Under the pieces are notes generated by a model that worked only from the letters and a program-made list of their open reading frames with translations, was not told where the DNA came from and did not search any database. From Saccharospirillum sp. (GTDB lineage Bacteria; Pseudomonadota; Gammaproteobacteria; Pseudomonadales; Natronospirillaceae): a stretch of 64,000 nucleotides of DNA. This document shows positions 54,269 through 63,627 of this stretch, one piece after another (within the stretch, counting starts at the first letter, position 1; each line of letters starts with the position of its first letter). A program made the translations under genes and the position numbers. Where the stretch lies: contig JAIUML010000008.1 of the NCBI GenBank assembly GCA_022565595.1, positions 109,415-173,414 of the forward strand, read 5' to 3'.

Positions 54269-57145
54269 GTGCCCGGAACAACAAGCAATGATTCTGGTGA
54301 CTTGAACGACAGTCAGGATTCAAACAAAGGGGCGGTTCACTCCAATGCTCATACTGTCGAGTCGAATGCCTTCAAAGATAAGGACGATGCTGAGCGCATC
54401 CGAGAGAGCGAAAGGCGGTTGGCTGCGGTTATAGAAGGAACCAATATTGGCACTTGGGAATGGAACGTCCAGACCGGTCAGACAGTGTTCAACCAGCGTT
54501 GGGCCGAGATTGTTGGCTACAGGCTGGAAGAGCTGGAACCCATTTCTATAGATACCTGGATGGGGTTGGCGCACCCCGATGACCTTGCCGAGTCGGCACG
54601 ATTGTTGAAACAGCATTTTTCTGGCGAGACGAATGTCTATGATTGCAAAGCCAGGATGCGTCACAAGGCGGGGCATTGGGTCTGGGTGCACGATCGTGGC
54701 CGGGTGTTTGAGTGGACGCCAGATGGCGAGCCGCTCATGATGTTCGGCACTCATGCTGATATCACCCATGAAGTAGAAGCAAAGCGAGCATTGCAGGAGA
54801 GCCGGGATGAATTGGCATCGCTTGTAGCCAATATGCCGGGTGTGACTTATCGATGCCTGCTGGATGAAAACTGGACCATGCTGTTCATGAGTCATCATGT
54901 CGACCAGGTCAGTGGCTACAGCGCCGAAGACTTGATTGGCAATAAGCGCATCAGCTATGCCGAGTTGATTCACCCTGACGACATGCCAGCGATCACTGCC
55001 GAGGTTGAGCAGGCCATTGCTGCTGGTCGCAATTGGCGCATTGATTACCGCATCAAGCACCGTGATGGCGATTGGCGATGGGTTGAAGAACGGGGACGCG
55101 CCGTTAAAGGTGAGGCACATCATCCCGTCGTGCTTGAAGGTTTTCTGGTCGACATTACGCGTGAACAGCAGGTAAAAGCCCAACTGGCAAAGCATCACGA
55201 TGCATTGGCACTGCTGAACGACATTGCTTTCAACACCCAGGGTGATATGTCGGCAAGAATTACCCATGCCCTGCGCAAGGCTTATGCTTTTCTTGGAATG
55301 GATGTTGGTATTCTTAGTCAGATTGAGGGTCAGGTCTATCGGGTTGGCTGGATTGCCGGCCCCCCTGAATTACCGATTCAACCCGGTGAAAAATTCAAGC
55401 TGGGCCAAACCTGGTGTCAGCTATTGGCCTCCAGGCACCATGATGAATTGTTTATCAGCGACATCCCGGAAAGCGACTACCATGCCCACCCCTGTATGCA
55501 GTATTTTCCATTGGGGGCCTATGCAGGCATTGCCATCGAGGTCGAAGGTCGGCTCTTTGGTACATTGAATTTCTCGTCAAGTTCAGCCAGAGCGACTCAG
55601 TTTGATGAGAGTGAGGTCATGTTTGTACGTCTTTTGGCCCGCTGGGTGGCTGGCATCCTTGGGAATAATGTCAGCAACGAACGTATGGCCAAGCTATTGG
55701 CTCAGTTACCGGGTGTGGTCTATCAGTATCGTGCTTACCCGGATGGCCAGAATACCTTCCCTTTCAGTTCGCCGCAGATCCACAGGCTGTATGGCATGAC
55801 GCCGGATGAGGCAGCGGTGGATGCAATACCGGCATTCGAGAAAATACACCCGGACGATATGAGTGCGGTGCTGGGCTCGATCGAGCGCTCCAGAACGGAA
55901 CTGGAAAACTGGAATGCAATTTACCGGACAAACACTACCGACCACGGGTATCGCTGGGTTGCCGGCCAGGCCCGACCGGAACGTTTGAGTGATGGCAGCA
56001 CCCTCTGGCATGGCTACATTCAGGACATTCACGAACAGGAACAGGCCAGAAGGGCACTGGAGCGTAACGAGTCACGCCTGAGGGGGTTGTTCGAGTTTTC
56101 GCCCATCGGCATAGCACTGAACGATTTCGAGACGGGGAAGTTCCTGGAGCTGAACGAAGCCTTGTTGGCACCAACGGGCTACAGCCGTGAGGAGTTTGTC
56201 CGCCTCAGTTACTGGGAGGTGACGCCCGTCGACTACAAGCCTGAAGAAGAAAAAGCACTGGCGGACCTGAAAGCCAGAGGCCGTTATGGCCCCTTTGAAA
56301 AAGAATACATCCGTAAGGATGGCAGTCGCTACCCAGTGCGTTTACAAGGCATGCTGAGCCAGGACGCCGATGGCAGAGCCGTGATCTGGTCGCTGATTGA
56401 AGACATTTCTGAACGCAAGCGTGTAGAGCGTATGAAAAACGAGTTTATTTCAACGGTCAGCCATGAGTTGCGTACCCCGTTGACGTCCATTTCAGGCGCC
56501 CTGAGCCTGATCGCCTCAGGTGTTTCCGGTGAACTGCCAGACACCGTCATGAAAGTGCTCGACATCGCTCAGCGCAACAGCCAGCGCCTGGGGCTGTTGA
56601 TCAATGACTTGCTCGATATGGAGAAACTGGTTGCCGGAAAGATGGAACTGAATATGGCAGTGCAACCCGTATTGGACATCGTTCGCACCGCCCTTGCCGA
56701 CAACCAGGCCTATGCGGACCGTTTTGCGGTGACCCTTGAACTGATCGAGCCCAGACAGAACCCTGGAGTGAATGTGGATGCTGGACGCCTTGAGCAAGTG
56801 CTGGCCAATCTTCTCTCCAATGCCGCCAAGTTTTCACCTGAAGGTGAAGCTGTGCAAACGGAGGTAAGGGTCGAAAAAGATCAGGTCAAGGTTACTGTGA
56901 AGGATCGAGGACCGGGGATTGCGGCGTCCTTTCGGCCCCGCCTGTTCGAGAAGTTTTCCCAGGCGGACGCGTCCGACCGACGGTCAAAAAGTGGTACTGG
57001 CCTTGGTCTTGCCATCAGCAAAGAGCTGATCGAACAGATGGGTGGCTCGATCGGTGTCTATTCGGTAGAAGGTCAGGGTGCCGAGTTTTATATTGAATTG
57101 CCCTTGATGGTGCAGGAAAAATCGGGTGAACAGCATGATGCCTGA
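54269..57145 (+). CDS. Multi-PAS/GAF sensor histidine kinase, soluble
   Basis: This 958-residue protein has no membrane helix. In order: PAS (about 45-165; NIGTWEWNVQTGQTVFNQRW), PAS (180-300), GAF (315-455), PAS (465-590), PAS (600-725), HisKA (about 725-790; FISTVSHELRTPLTSISG with the phospho-His) and HATPase (about 835-950; NLLSNAAKFSPEG, DRGPGIA, GTGLGLAISKEL). There is no receiver domain. The start is GTG at 54269. The next kinase gene starts inside its 3' end, so they are translated together. The signal is unknown; cytoplasmic light, redox or metabolite sensing is possible. Confidence 0.9.
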   Translation: MPGTTSNDSGDLNDSQDSNKGAVHSNAHTVESNAFKDKDDAERIRESERRLAAVIEGTNIGTWEWNVQTGQTVFNQRWAEIVGYRLEELEPISIDTWMGLAHPDDLAESARLLKQHFSGETNVYDCKARMRHKAGHWVWVHDRGRVFEWTPDGEPLMMFGTHADITHEVEAKRALQESRDELASLVANMPGVTYRCLLDENWTMLFMSHHVDQVSGYSAEDLIGNKRISYAELIHPDDMPAITAEVEQAIAAGRNWRIDYRIKHRDGDWRWVEERGRAVKGEAHHPVVLEGFLVDITREQQVKAQLAKHHDALALLNDIAFNTQGDMSARITHALRKAYAFLGMDVGILSQIEGQVYRVGWIAGPPELPIQPGEKFKLGQTWCQLLASRHHDELFISDIPESDYHAHPCMQYFPLGAYAGIAIEVEGRLFGTLNFSSSSARATQFDESEVMFVRLLARWVAGILGNNVSNERMAKLLAQLPGVVYQYRAYPDGQNTFPFSSPQIHRLYGMTPDEAAVDAIPAFEKIHPDDMSAVLGSIERSRTELENWNAIYRTNTTDHGYRWVAGQARPERLSDGSTLWHGYIQDIHEQEQARRALERNESRLRGLFEFSPIGIALNDFETGKFLELNEALLAPTGYSREEFVRLSYWEVTPVDYKPEEEKALADLKARGRYGPFEKEYIRKDGSRYPVRLQGMLSQDADGRAVIWSLIEDISERKRVERMKNEFISTVSHELRTPLTSISGALSLIASGVSGELPDTVMKVLDIAQRNSQRLGLLINDLLDMEKLVAGKMELNMAVQPVLDIVRTALADNQAYADRFAVTLELIEPRQNPGVNVDAGRLEQVLANLLSNAAKFSPEGEAVQTEVRVEKDQVKVTVKDRGPGIAASFRPRLFEKFSQADASDRRSKSGTGLGLAISKELIEQMGGSIGVYSVEGQGAEFYIELPLMVQEKSGEQHDA

Positions 57146-59186
57146 ACCAGGATCGCCGAGATCTTTCCTGAAGGGCAAGACATTATGGCTTATCGGCGCA
57201 CAACTCATGTTGGTCGCTCTGCTCAGTGAGGCTGTATTGCACCTCTGGTCTCAACGGCAGGCACAGCAACAGTGGATGCAGGTTTTGGCGGAAGCCAACC
57301 AGACGCGCGCTATACTGGAGTCCGAGCTGAATGCTGCAGCGGCATTGGCAACAGGTGTTGGTATTTATGTGTCTGCGCGTGAAGGAAACCTGAATGACGC
57401 TGATCTGGATCGAATGCTGGAAGCCGTTTTCGAGCGTGGATCCTATTTCCGCAACATTGGGCTGGCACCCGGAAACCGAATCGAATACATCTATCCATTG
57501 GAAGGCAACGAGGCTGCATTGGGTCTTGACTACGAAGCCTTGCCCGAACAGTGGCCGGTGGTTCAGGAGATCATCGCAACCGGCAGTGGTCGGTTGGCCG
57601 GCCCTTTGGAACTGGCTCAGGGGGGTGAGGCACTGCTGTATCGGGAACCGATTTCGGTTAATGGTGAACATTGGGGTATCCTCAGCAGCGTTATCAACTC
57701 CTCTTTGATTGCCCGCACCCTTGGTCCCTTGATGGATGCTTCAGGGGCCGCCACTGCCCTGAGGGGAAAGGATGCACTCGGTGCAGCGGGCGACACCATC
57801 CTTGGCGATCCTTCAGTATTTGACAGCCCGGGCGCCGTTTATCTGGATATTTATGTTCCCGGTGGGACCTGGCAATTGGCGGCAAGACCCTTAGCTTCTG
57901 CCATTGCCTTACCCCAAGGAACCCGGCCGGCAGTTTGGGGGTTGATGCTGGTGTTGGTGTTTGCCGTTATTGGCAGCGTCAGGGCTGTGCTTCAACGTAC
58001 TACCCTGGCTCGACTCGAAGCGCTTGTGCAAGAGCGTACCCACAGCCTGGCAGAGGCGAATGGCTTGCTGAGTTCCGTACTCGATGCAGCCAAGGATGTA
58101 TCCATTATTGCGACAGATCAGAACGGTTTAATCACGCTGTTCAATAAGGGTGCCGAGCAAATGCTGGGGTACAGTGCTGACGAGATGGTCGAGCAGAAGA
58201 CGCCAGAGGTGCTGCATAAGGCCGAAGAAGTATGGGCGCGTGCTAAAGAAGTAGAACAAAAGACCGGACATCGCTTGTCCCCGTTCGAAGCCATTACTCG
58301 TCGGGCGGCCCAGGGGGACCAGGACATCAGCGAATGGACTTATATCCGAAAAGACGGCTCGACCTTACCGGTGGATCTGGTTATCTGCCCGATATACGGG
58401 CCGGATACTCGGTTGACCGGCTTTCTGGGTATTGCCACTGATATCACCGAACGAAAACGGGTTGATCGCATCAAAAATGAATTTGTTGCGACTGTAAGCC
58501 ACGAACTTCGTACGCCCTTAACGTCCATTATTGGATCCTTGTCGTTGCTGCAACATCAAGTGAAAGATAGCCTTCCGGAACAGGGCAGTACTCTTTTGCA
58601 AATGGCGATCAGAAACGCAGACCGGCTTGCCGCATTGATCAATGATCTGCTCGACATCAGCAAGATCGAGGCGGGGATGCTGGAGCTCAATATGAGTGCC
58701 CTCTCTCTGGAGCCACTGATTCACGAATCCATAGCGTTGCAAAAAGGCTATGCAGACAAGTTTGATGTGACCATGCGTTTGGCCAATACCGTTTCGGACT
58801 TGCAGGTCTATGTTGATGCATCCCGACTGCAACAGGTACTGAGTAATCTGCTGTCGAACGCCATCAAGTTTTCTCCCGCTGGAGGGGAGGTTGTCGTGCG
58901 TATGGAAAGGGTAGAGGGTCGAGCTCGGATCAGTATTCAAGACGAAGGTCAGGGCATACCGGAAGCTTTTCAGCCGAGGTTATTCGACAAATTTACTCAG
59001 GCCGACAGCTCAGACTCGCGCAGCCTGGGTGGAACCGGTTTGGGCCTGGCTATTTGCCGAGAGCTCATGGTTCAAATGCAAGGGCACATTGATTTTACAA
59101 CCGAGGTTGGCCAGGGGTCTGTTTTCTGGATTGAGTTACCTTTATCGGATCAGTTGACAACGACAGAGATGGTGCGCGCGCAGTAA
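57126..59186 (+). CDS. CHASE/PAS sensor histidine kinase, membrane-bound
   Basis: This 686-residue protein has a membrane helix at about 17-37, a periplasmic CHASE domain (about 60-215; RNIGLAPGNRIEYIYPLEGN), a second membrane helix near 268-287, a PAS domain (about 320-440), HisKA (about 445-510; FVATVSHELRTPLTSIIG) and HATPase (about 560-675; NLLSNAIKFSPAGG, GTGLGLAICREL). The kinase half is closely similar to that of the preceding gene, suggesting duplication. It overlaps that gene by 20 bases; ATG 57135 is an alternative start. No response regulator is adjacent. Confidence 0.9.
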   Translation: MNSMMPEPGSPRSFLKGKTLWLIGAQLMLVALLSEAVLHLWSQRQAQQQWMQVLAEANQTRAILESELNAAAALATGVGIYVSAREGNLNDADLDRMLEAVFERGSYFRNIGLAPGNRIEYIYPLEGNEAALGLDYEALPEQWPVVQEIIATGSGRLAGPLELAQGGEALLYREPISVNGEHWGILSSVINSSLIARTLGPLMDASGAATALRGKDALGAAGDTILGDPSVFDSPGAVYLDIYVPGGTWQLAARPLASAIALPQGTRPAVWGLMLVLVFAVIGSVRAVLQRTTLARLEALVQERTHSLAEANGLLSSVLDAAKDVSIIATDQNGLITLFNKGAEQMLGYSADEMVEQKTPEVLHKAEEVWARAKEVEQKTGHRLSPFEAITRRAAQGDQDISEWTYIRKDGSTLPVDLVICPIYGPDTRLTGFLGIATDITERKRVDRIKNEFVATVSHELRTPLTSIIGSLSLLQHQVKDSLPEQGSTLLQMAIRNADRLAALINDLLDISKIEAGMLELNMSALSLEPLIHESIALQKGYADKFDVTMRLANTVSDLQVYVDASRLQQVLSNLLSNAIKFSPAGGEVVVRMERVEGRARISIQDEGQGIPEAFQPRLFDKFTQADSSDSRSLGGTGLGLAICRELMVQMQGHIDFTTEVGQGSVFWIELPLSDQLTTTEMVRAQ

Positions 59187-59234
59187 GTACAGCAAGCGAC
59201 CCTGAACAGATAAAAAGCAAAGGTTACCGCGACA

Positions 59235-60209
59235 TCAGCCTGGGTGAGCTGTGCGTGTCTGCTGGCGAACATCTGTAGGCGTTTGATGATAGCGCTTACG
59301 AAAGCAGCGGCAAAAGTAGGAAATGTCGCTGAATCCGACCTCCAGTGCAATATGAGTGATGGAGTGTTGGGCCCATGACGGGCTCTGTAAATAGTGCCTG
59401 GCTCGCGCAAGCCTCTGTTCCAGAACAAAATGAGCGTAGGTTGTCTCTTCCTTTTCAAACAGCTTTTGAATTGAGCGAATGCTGACGTTCAGGTGTTTTG
59501 CGACACAGGCTATGGTCAAGTGCTCATCGCTCAAGTGCCTATGAATGTAAGCTTTGGCTTCTCTTAGCCGAGCTGCAGCCATGCTATTGCTCAGTTGTTC
59601 GTGAGCTATATCCTCTTGAGTACCTATCGTCAGTGCCAATAATTCAAGTATGTGAGTCGAGGCCATTTGTTGCATGATGGGCTCTGCGATAAGCTCAGGA
59701 TGCTTTAACAGTAATTTCAGATAGTTCATCAGAAACCGGTAGGCGTCGTTGTGCCCAATACTCCGCAAAGGAGGTAAGGAGCGTTGTCCCAAAAGCGGTT
59801 GTAAAGCCTTTTTGCTGACATCGAGGCAAATAAATTGCGATTTTGGGCTGATCACCTGAAAGGGTTCTGGAGCATAAAGCAAAATGCTTTGAGACACAGA
59901 GCATTCAATAGCGTGCGTATTGCACTGGGCTCTAATAGGTCCCTTATTCCAACTGACCAGGGCATAGCGGTCTTCGCTGTTTCTGGCCAGTTCTGAGTCT
60001 CTCCATAAGCTGGCGCTGCTCATCTGCACGCTCTGAATATAGAGTTTGGGCAGGGTGAGTAAAGCCAGCTCAAACTCGAGTGGCGCCTTGTCCAGGGGGG
60101 TATAGTCCATGCTGTTCATGCCGCGCCACACCTGTTCACGTATGGCGTTTTCGCGCTGCGCAAGTGGAAAATCGCTGGCTGACAATCGATATAAAGCGCT
60201 CTCGTTCAT
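59235..60209 (-). CDS. AraC family regulator
   Basis: This 324-residue protein has an N-terminal AraC_binding_2-type domain (about residues 20-200) and a C-terminal AraC helix-turn-helix pair (about 215-315), with IACVAKHLNVSIRSIQKLF and ITHIALEVGFSDISYFCRCF. It resembles FeaR/AlkS-neighbour type activators of aromatic or alkane genes in layout. GGAGAGGC precedes ATG 60209. It is divergent from the small membrane protein gene, which it might control. Confidence 0.9.
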   Translation of the reverse strand: MNESALYRLSASDFPLAQRENAIREQVWRGMNSMDYTPLDKAPLEFELALLTLPKLYIQSVQMSSASLWRDSELARNSEDRYALVSWNKGPIRAQCNTHAIECSVSQSILLYAPEPFQVISPKSQFICLDVSKKALQPLLGQRSLPPLRSIGHNDAYRFLMNYLKLLLKHPELIAEPIMQQMASTHILELLALTIGTQEDIAHEQLSNSMAAARLREAKAYIHRHLSDEHLTIACVAKHLNVSIRSIQKLFEKEETTYAHFVLEQRLARARHYLQSPSWAQHSITHIALEVGFSDISYFCRCFRKRYHQTPTDVRQQTRTAHPG

Positions 60210-60350
60210 GGCGCCTCTCCTTTGTCTTTTTTGTTCGTTTTAGTACTGCATCGGGTGCGCCCCAGTCCAAGCCTAGTCCAGAACCATACAATATTCTACA
60301 GCTGCGGTCTGAGTCCGCCACTCGTACAAAAACAATCAAAGGAGGTTGTA

Positions 60351-60761
60351 ATGGATCAGTTTGATAGACCTTATCTGATCGTGGGGTTGATCTATGGTGT
60401 CCTGGGTATGCTGCTGGGCATCTACATGGCATCCAGCCAGGATCATGGCCAATATGTTACTCATGCACACCTGTTGCTGGTTGGCTTCCTGCTCTCGGTG
60501 CTGTACGCCACCATGCACCGGTTATGGTTGCCTGAGCCAAAGCGCTTGTTCGCAATGCTGCAGTTTCTGGCGCATCATCTTGGCGTCGTTGGGATGGTGA
60601 CTGGGCTATTTTTGCTCTATGGCGGTTTCGTGCCACCGGCAGCGGTAGAACCGGTTCTCGCCATTTCCTCCCTGGCGGTGTTGGCATCCCTGATTTTGAT
60701 GTTGATGATGATTGTTTTTAGTCGTCGAACGCTACCGACGGCGGCTCAAAGTCCCGCCTAG
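60351..60761 (+). CDS. Small membrane protein with His-rich helix, 136 residues
   Basis: The start at ATG 60351 has a perfect GGAGG five bases upstream. The protein has four membrane helices. The second helix region reads THAHLLLVGFLLSVLYATMH, with spaced histidines as in small haem- or quinone-linked membrane proteins and in cytochrome oxidase subunit I fragments. I do not recognise a named family. It is divergent from an AraC regulator with 141 bases between. Confidence 0.72.
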   Translation: MDQFDRPYLIVGLIYGVLGMLLGIYMASSQDHGQYVTHAHLLLVGFLLSVLYATMHRLWLPEPKRLFAMLQFLAHHLGVVGMVTGLFLLYGGFVPPAAVEPVLAISSLAVLASLILMLMMIVFSRRTLPTAAQSPA

Positions 60762-60765
60762 TGGT

Positions 60766-61393
60766 TCATGCAAGAAGTGCTATGGACCACTGGTGTATGA
60801 TCTGAAGCCTGGAGTGTAACGACCAGGCTTCAGGTCTCCTGCTGGTGTTCAGGTAAGCAAAGATAGCTTGAATGCCGAGGATCGCGAACAGCGAAAGTGG
60901 CGTGGAAACCAGAATGACGGCGGCGATGTCGTCTTTGGGGCCCTCGTAGTGGCTGGCCAGCAGGTAACTTAGCACCGCCACCGGCATGGTGGCTTGCAGC
61001 ATCAGGGTGTGTTGTACCAGGGGGGGGGCATAGGCCAGAGCCAGATGACCAGGGCTGCGCTGGCAATGCCGATGACAATGCGCGCACTTGAGAGCACCAG
61101 GATTCGGCCCACCCGTTCCAGTTGGCGCACATCGATGCCGGCGATGGACTTGCCCAGCAACAGCAGCATGACCGGCAGTGCCATGCCAGCGAGCAGGTCG
61201 AGGGTGGTCAATGCGGCGGCGGGTGTTGGCAGGGACAGGCCTTGCCAGAGTGCGCCGGCAGGCCGATGTTGGTGACCAGGGTCGGCAGGGTGGGTGCATT
61301 GAGCCAGGCTGTTTTTCGCGCCAGCACGAAGCCCAGCCCAGCGCAAAAGAGGACGGGGAATAGCGCGTTGAAGTAGGTCGTGAGCAAGGTCAC
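60766..61393 (-). pseudogene. AEC (auxin efflux carrier) family transporter, decayed
   Basis: The 5' part reads TTYFNALFPVLFCAGLGFVL and NAPTLPTLVTNIGLPA, the start of an AEC transporter, from a GTG at 61393 overlapping the azlD stop. At about 61,255 the frame changes and the sequence continues with LTTLDLLAGMALPVMLLLLG, which normally lies over 100 residues further on. A run of nine G residues (61020-61028) then breaks the frame again, before the C-terminal ATMPVAVLSYLLASHYEGP. So there is an internal deletion of about 100 residues and at least one frameshift. The G run could also be a sequencing error, but the deletion could not. Confidence 0.82.
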
Positions 61394-61722
61394 AGCAGAC
61401 CTTTCAAGCCGACATCGGCCAGACCATAGGCAACCGCGCCGATCAGGGTGGCGAGGCCCACATTGCGAAACAGCCGCAGCGACAACAATACCGCCAGTGT
61501 GCCCAGGCACATTGCAACCAGCCGATCGGTCTGAGGTGAGGCCTGCCAGAGGCCACTAATGGATAACACAATCAGCGTGGCTATGGCGGAAAGGCCAAGG
61601 GCACTGAGCGCCAGCGTGATGGCCGGGTGCCACTGGTTCATCTTGTGGCCGGAAACGAGCGGCACCAGCCGCATCAGGTAAGTGCCGAGGCCCGCCAGAA
61701 CAATCAGTGCCAGGAAACTCAT
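61390..61722 (-). CDS. azlD: AzlD family branched-chain amino acid exporter subunit
   Basis: This 110-residue protein has about four membrane helices and the family start MSFLALIVLAGLGTYLMRLVPL. With AzlC it exports branched-chain amino acids. Its start overlaps the end of azlC by four bases, and its stop overlaps the GTG of the decayed AEC gene, so all three once formed one operon. Confidence 0.9.
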   Translation of the reverse strand: MSFLALIVLAGLGTYLMRLVPLVSGHKMNQWHPAITLALSALGLSAIATLIVLSISGLWQASPQTDRLVAMCLGTLAVLLSLRLFRNVGLATLIGAVAYGLADVGLKGLL

Positions 61723-62432
61723 GATGATGCTCCGAGTCGGCCTAGCCAGGGGCGTATCAGGGCGCCAGATAGCATGCCGATGACCATGGCCAAATGTACC
61801 GGCAACCAGATTAACGCCAGCAGGGCACTGACCATGGAAACGGCAACGACCGGCCAGAGCGATCGCTGAAAGGCCTGAGCCAGCAGCGCAATAAAGAGAG
61901 CAGGCAGAACGAACTCCAGTGCCGAGGCCAACCAGCCACCGCTGTCACCGATACCGGCACCCAGCCAGGCACCGGCTGCTGTACCACCGACCCAGGCACT
62001 GTAGGCGCCAATGCCGAGACCGGTGCACCAGGCAGGAGCCAGGCGTCCCTGGCTGGAAGCCGACATGGCAGTGGCGAATACCTCATCGGTTAGCCCCCAG
62101 GCCAACCAGGGTGTCCAGCGTCGGGGTGCTGTTTTTAGTTGTGCGACCAGGGCGGGGCCGTAAAAGAGGTGACGCACATTCAGCAGCAATACCGCCGACA
62201 ACACCGTGCCGAAGCCTGCACCGGCTGCAATCAGGCTGACCAGAATGAACTGGGCCGCTCCGGCAAAAACAATGACAGAGACCAGCAAGGCTTGCCAGGG
62301 GCTCAGGCCGGCTTGTACGGCCACCACCCCAAAGGAAAACGCCATGGGTGCATAACCGATCATGATGGAGGCGCTGGCTCTGAGGCCGTGCCAGAAGTGG
62401 ATGGGTTGTGCTGTGGCAGTGGAGGCGGTCAT
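61719..62432 (-). CDS. azlC: AzlC family branched-chain amino acid exporter subunit
   Basis: This 237-residue membrane protein has GLRASASIMIGYAPMAFSFGVVA and FAGAAQFILVSLIAAGA, typical of AzlC. I chose ATG 62432; the longer frame has no better ribosome site. It pairs with AzlD downstream. No Lrp-type regulator adjoins. Confidence 0.9.
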   Translation of the reverse strand: MTASTATAQPIHFWHGLRASASIMIGYAPMAFSFGVVAVQAGLSPWQALLVSVIVFAGAAQFILVSLIAAGAGFGTVLSAVLLLNVRHLFYGPALVAQLKTAPRRWTPWLAWGLTDEVFATAMSASSQGRLAPAWCTGLGIGAYSAWVGGTAAGAWLGAGIGDSGGWLASALEFVLPALFIALLAQAFQRSLWPVVAVSMVSALLALIWLPVHLAMVIGMLSGALIRPWLGRLGASS

Positions 62433-62508
62433 CTCGGCCCTGAGTCCGTTGCAAAGTCGCGAGTATAACGAAAGGCCCGGGTAAGTCGCCATGTATTAGA
62501 AATAGAGG

Positions 62509-62652
62509 CTTGGTCCGCGACGGCTACCGGTGGTGCCTCTGCGGGGTCGGGCGGAATGCCGCCCACTCAATCCTTCCCTGGAGCCTAGGCCGCAGCATCC
62601 TTGCTGCGGACTCCCCCGCTGAGGCACCACCGGCATCCGCCGCTCGCACCTT
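62509..62652 (+). repeat. Structured palindrome, copy J
   Basis: Arms CCGGTGGTGCCTCTGCGGGG (62527-62546) and 62614-62633 have one mismatch. The linker carries an extra GGCGGAATGCCGCC hairpin and CCCACTCAAT shared with copy E. The inner hairpin is CCGCAGCAT/TTGCTGCGG. It fills the gap between the divergent azlC and TauE genes. Confidence 0.88.
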
Positions 62653-62694
62653 TCACTTGAATTAAACGTTTCCAAAATTGGCTACTTGCCGCTA

Positions 62695-63504
62695 ATGAAT
62701 GTCGAAGGCACACTGTTCGCCTCTCTACCATTTCCGGAACCGAATGTGATCGACCAACCGCTTTTTTATCTGCTGGCGACCCTGGCTGTGCTTATTGTGG
62801 GTATTTCCAAGGGGGGCTTTGGGGGTGGTCTGGCGGTTGCCGGCGTGCCCTTGATGTCGTTGGTTATCCCGCCTTTTCAGGCTGCGGCCATACTTCTGCC
62901 GATTCTTTGTCTGATGGATCTGGCCGGCTTGCGTGCCTATTGGGGAAAATGGCACCGTCCGAACCTGCGCATCATGGTCCCCGGTGCTATTGCCGGTATT
63001 GTGCTGGCGAGCTTCACCTATCGATGGATCAGTGAAGATATGCTGCGCCTGTTGATCGGAGGCATCGCCATTGTGTTCTCTCTGAACTACTACCTGAGCC
63101 AATGGCTGGCACCGAAGGATGCCAGAGGCATCAGTTGGTTCCGGGGCAGTTTCTGGTCGGCGTTGTCCGGCTTTACCAGCTTTGCCGCGCATGCAGGCGG
63201 GCCACCTGTTTCGATTTATCTGTTACCGCAAAGGCTCGATAAAACCCAGCTGGTGGGTACTACGGTGGTGTTCTTTGCACTGGTGAATTACATCAAACTG
63301 ATCCCCTATGCCTTGCTTGGCCAATTTGATCCGGGCAATCTGTTGACCGCCCTGGTATTGATGCCGGTGGCCATAGTGGGTGTTCAACTGGGCGTATGGT
63401 TGCATCGGCATGTTGATGCTATCTGGTTTTATCGTCTCAGTTATGCTTTTTTGTTGATCACCGGTGGACGTCTCTTTTTGCAGGGGTTGGGTGTGACCTC
63501 CTGA
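62695..63504 (+). CDS. TauE/SafE family permease (second copy)
   Basis: This 269-residue protein has about eight membrane helices with the family repeats GISKGGFGGGLAVAGVPLMS (about residues 38-57) and GFTSFAAHAGGPPVSIYLLP. I chose ATG 62695 over TTG 62686. It is only distantly similar to the TauE protein at 47.4-48.2 kb. The substrate is unknown. It is transcribed alone. Confidence 0.88.
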   Translation: MNVEGTLFASLPFPEPNVIDQPLFYLLATLAVLIVGISKGGFGGGLAVAGVPLMSLVIPPFQAAAILLPILCLMDLAGLRAYWGKWHRPNLRIMVPGAIAGIVLASFTYRWISEDMLRLLIGGIAIVFSLNYYLSQWLAPKDARGISWFRGSFWSALSGFTSFAAHAGGPPVSIYLLPQRLDKTQLVGTTVVFFALVNYIKLIPYALLGQFDPGNLLTALVLMPVAIVGVQLGVWLHRHVDAIWFYRLSYAFLLITGGRLFLQGLGVTS

Positions 63505-63627
63505 CGTTTTTCTTTCTTGCACTATTTGAACGACTGTCTTTGACGAATGATCGGTCTGCCCAGGCATAGGGCTACTCCCATAATGTTTACTGATGGTTTT
63601 TTTTGTTGTGTTGCTCTCAGTAATCAC

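Noticed and set aside
26781..62652. Short open frames inside the palindromes (translations with HGRIHADP- or HGWIHDDP-like runs)
   Set aside because: The shared peptide is just the conserved linker read on the minus strand. Frames start and stop at random in the arms, and no ribosome sites precede them.
26781..62652. The palindromes as simple Rho-independent terminators
   Set aside because: None has a U run after the arm in either direction, and several lie inside the phenol operon.
26781..62652. The palindromes as integron attC sites
   Set aside because: They lack the RYYYAAC/GTTRRRY cores and are not placed after cassette-like genes.
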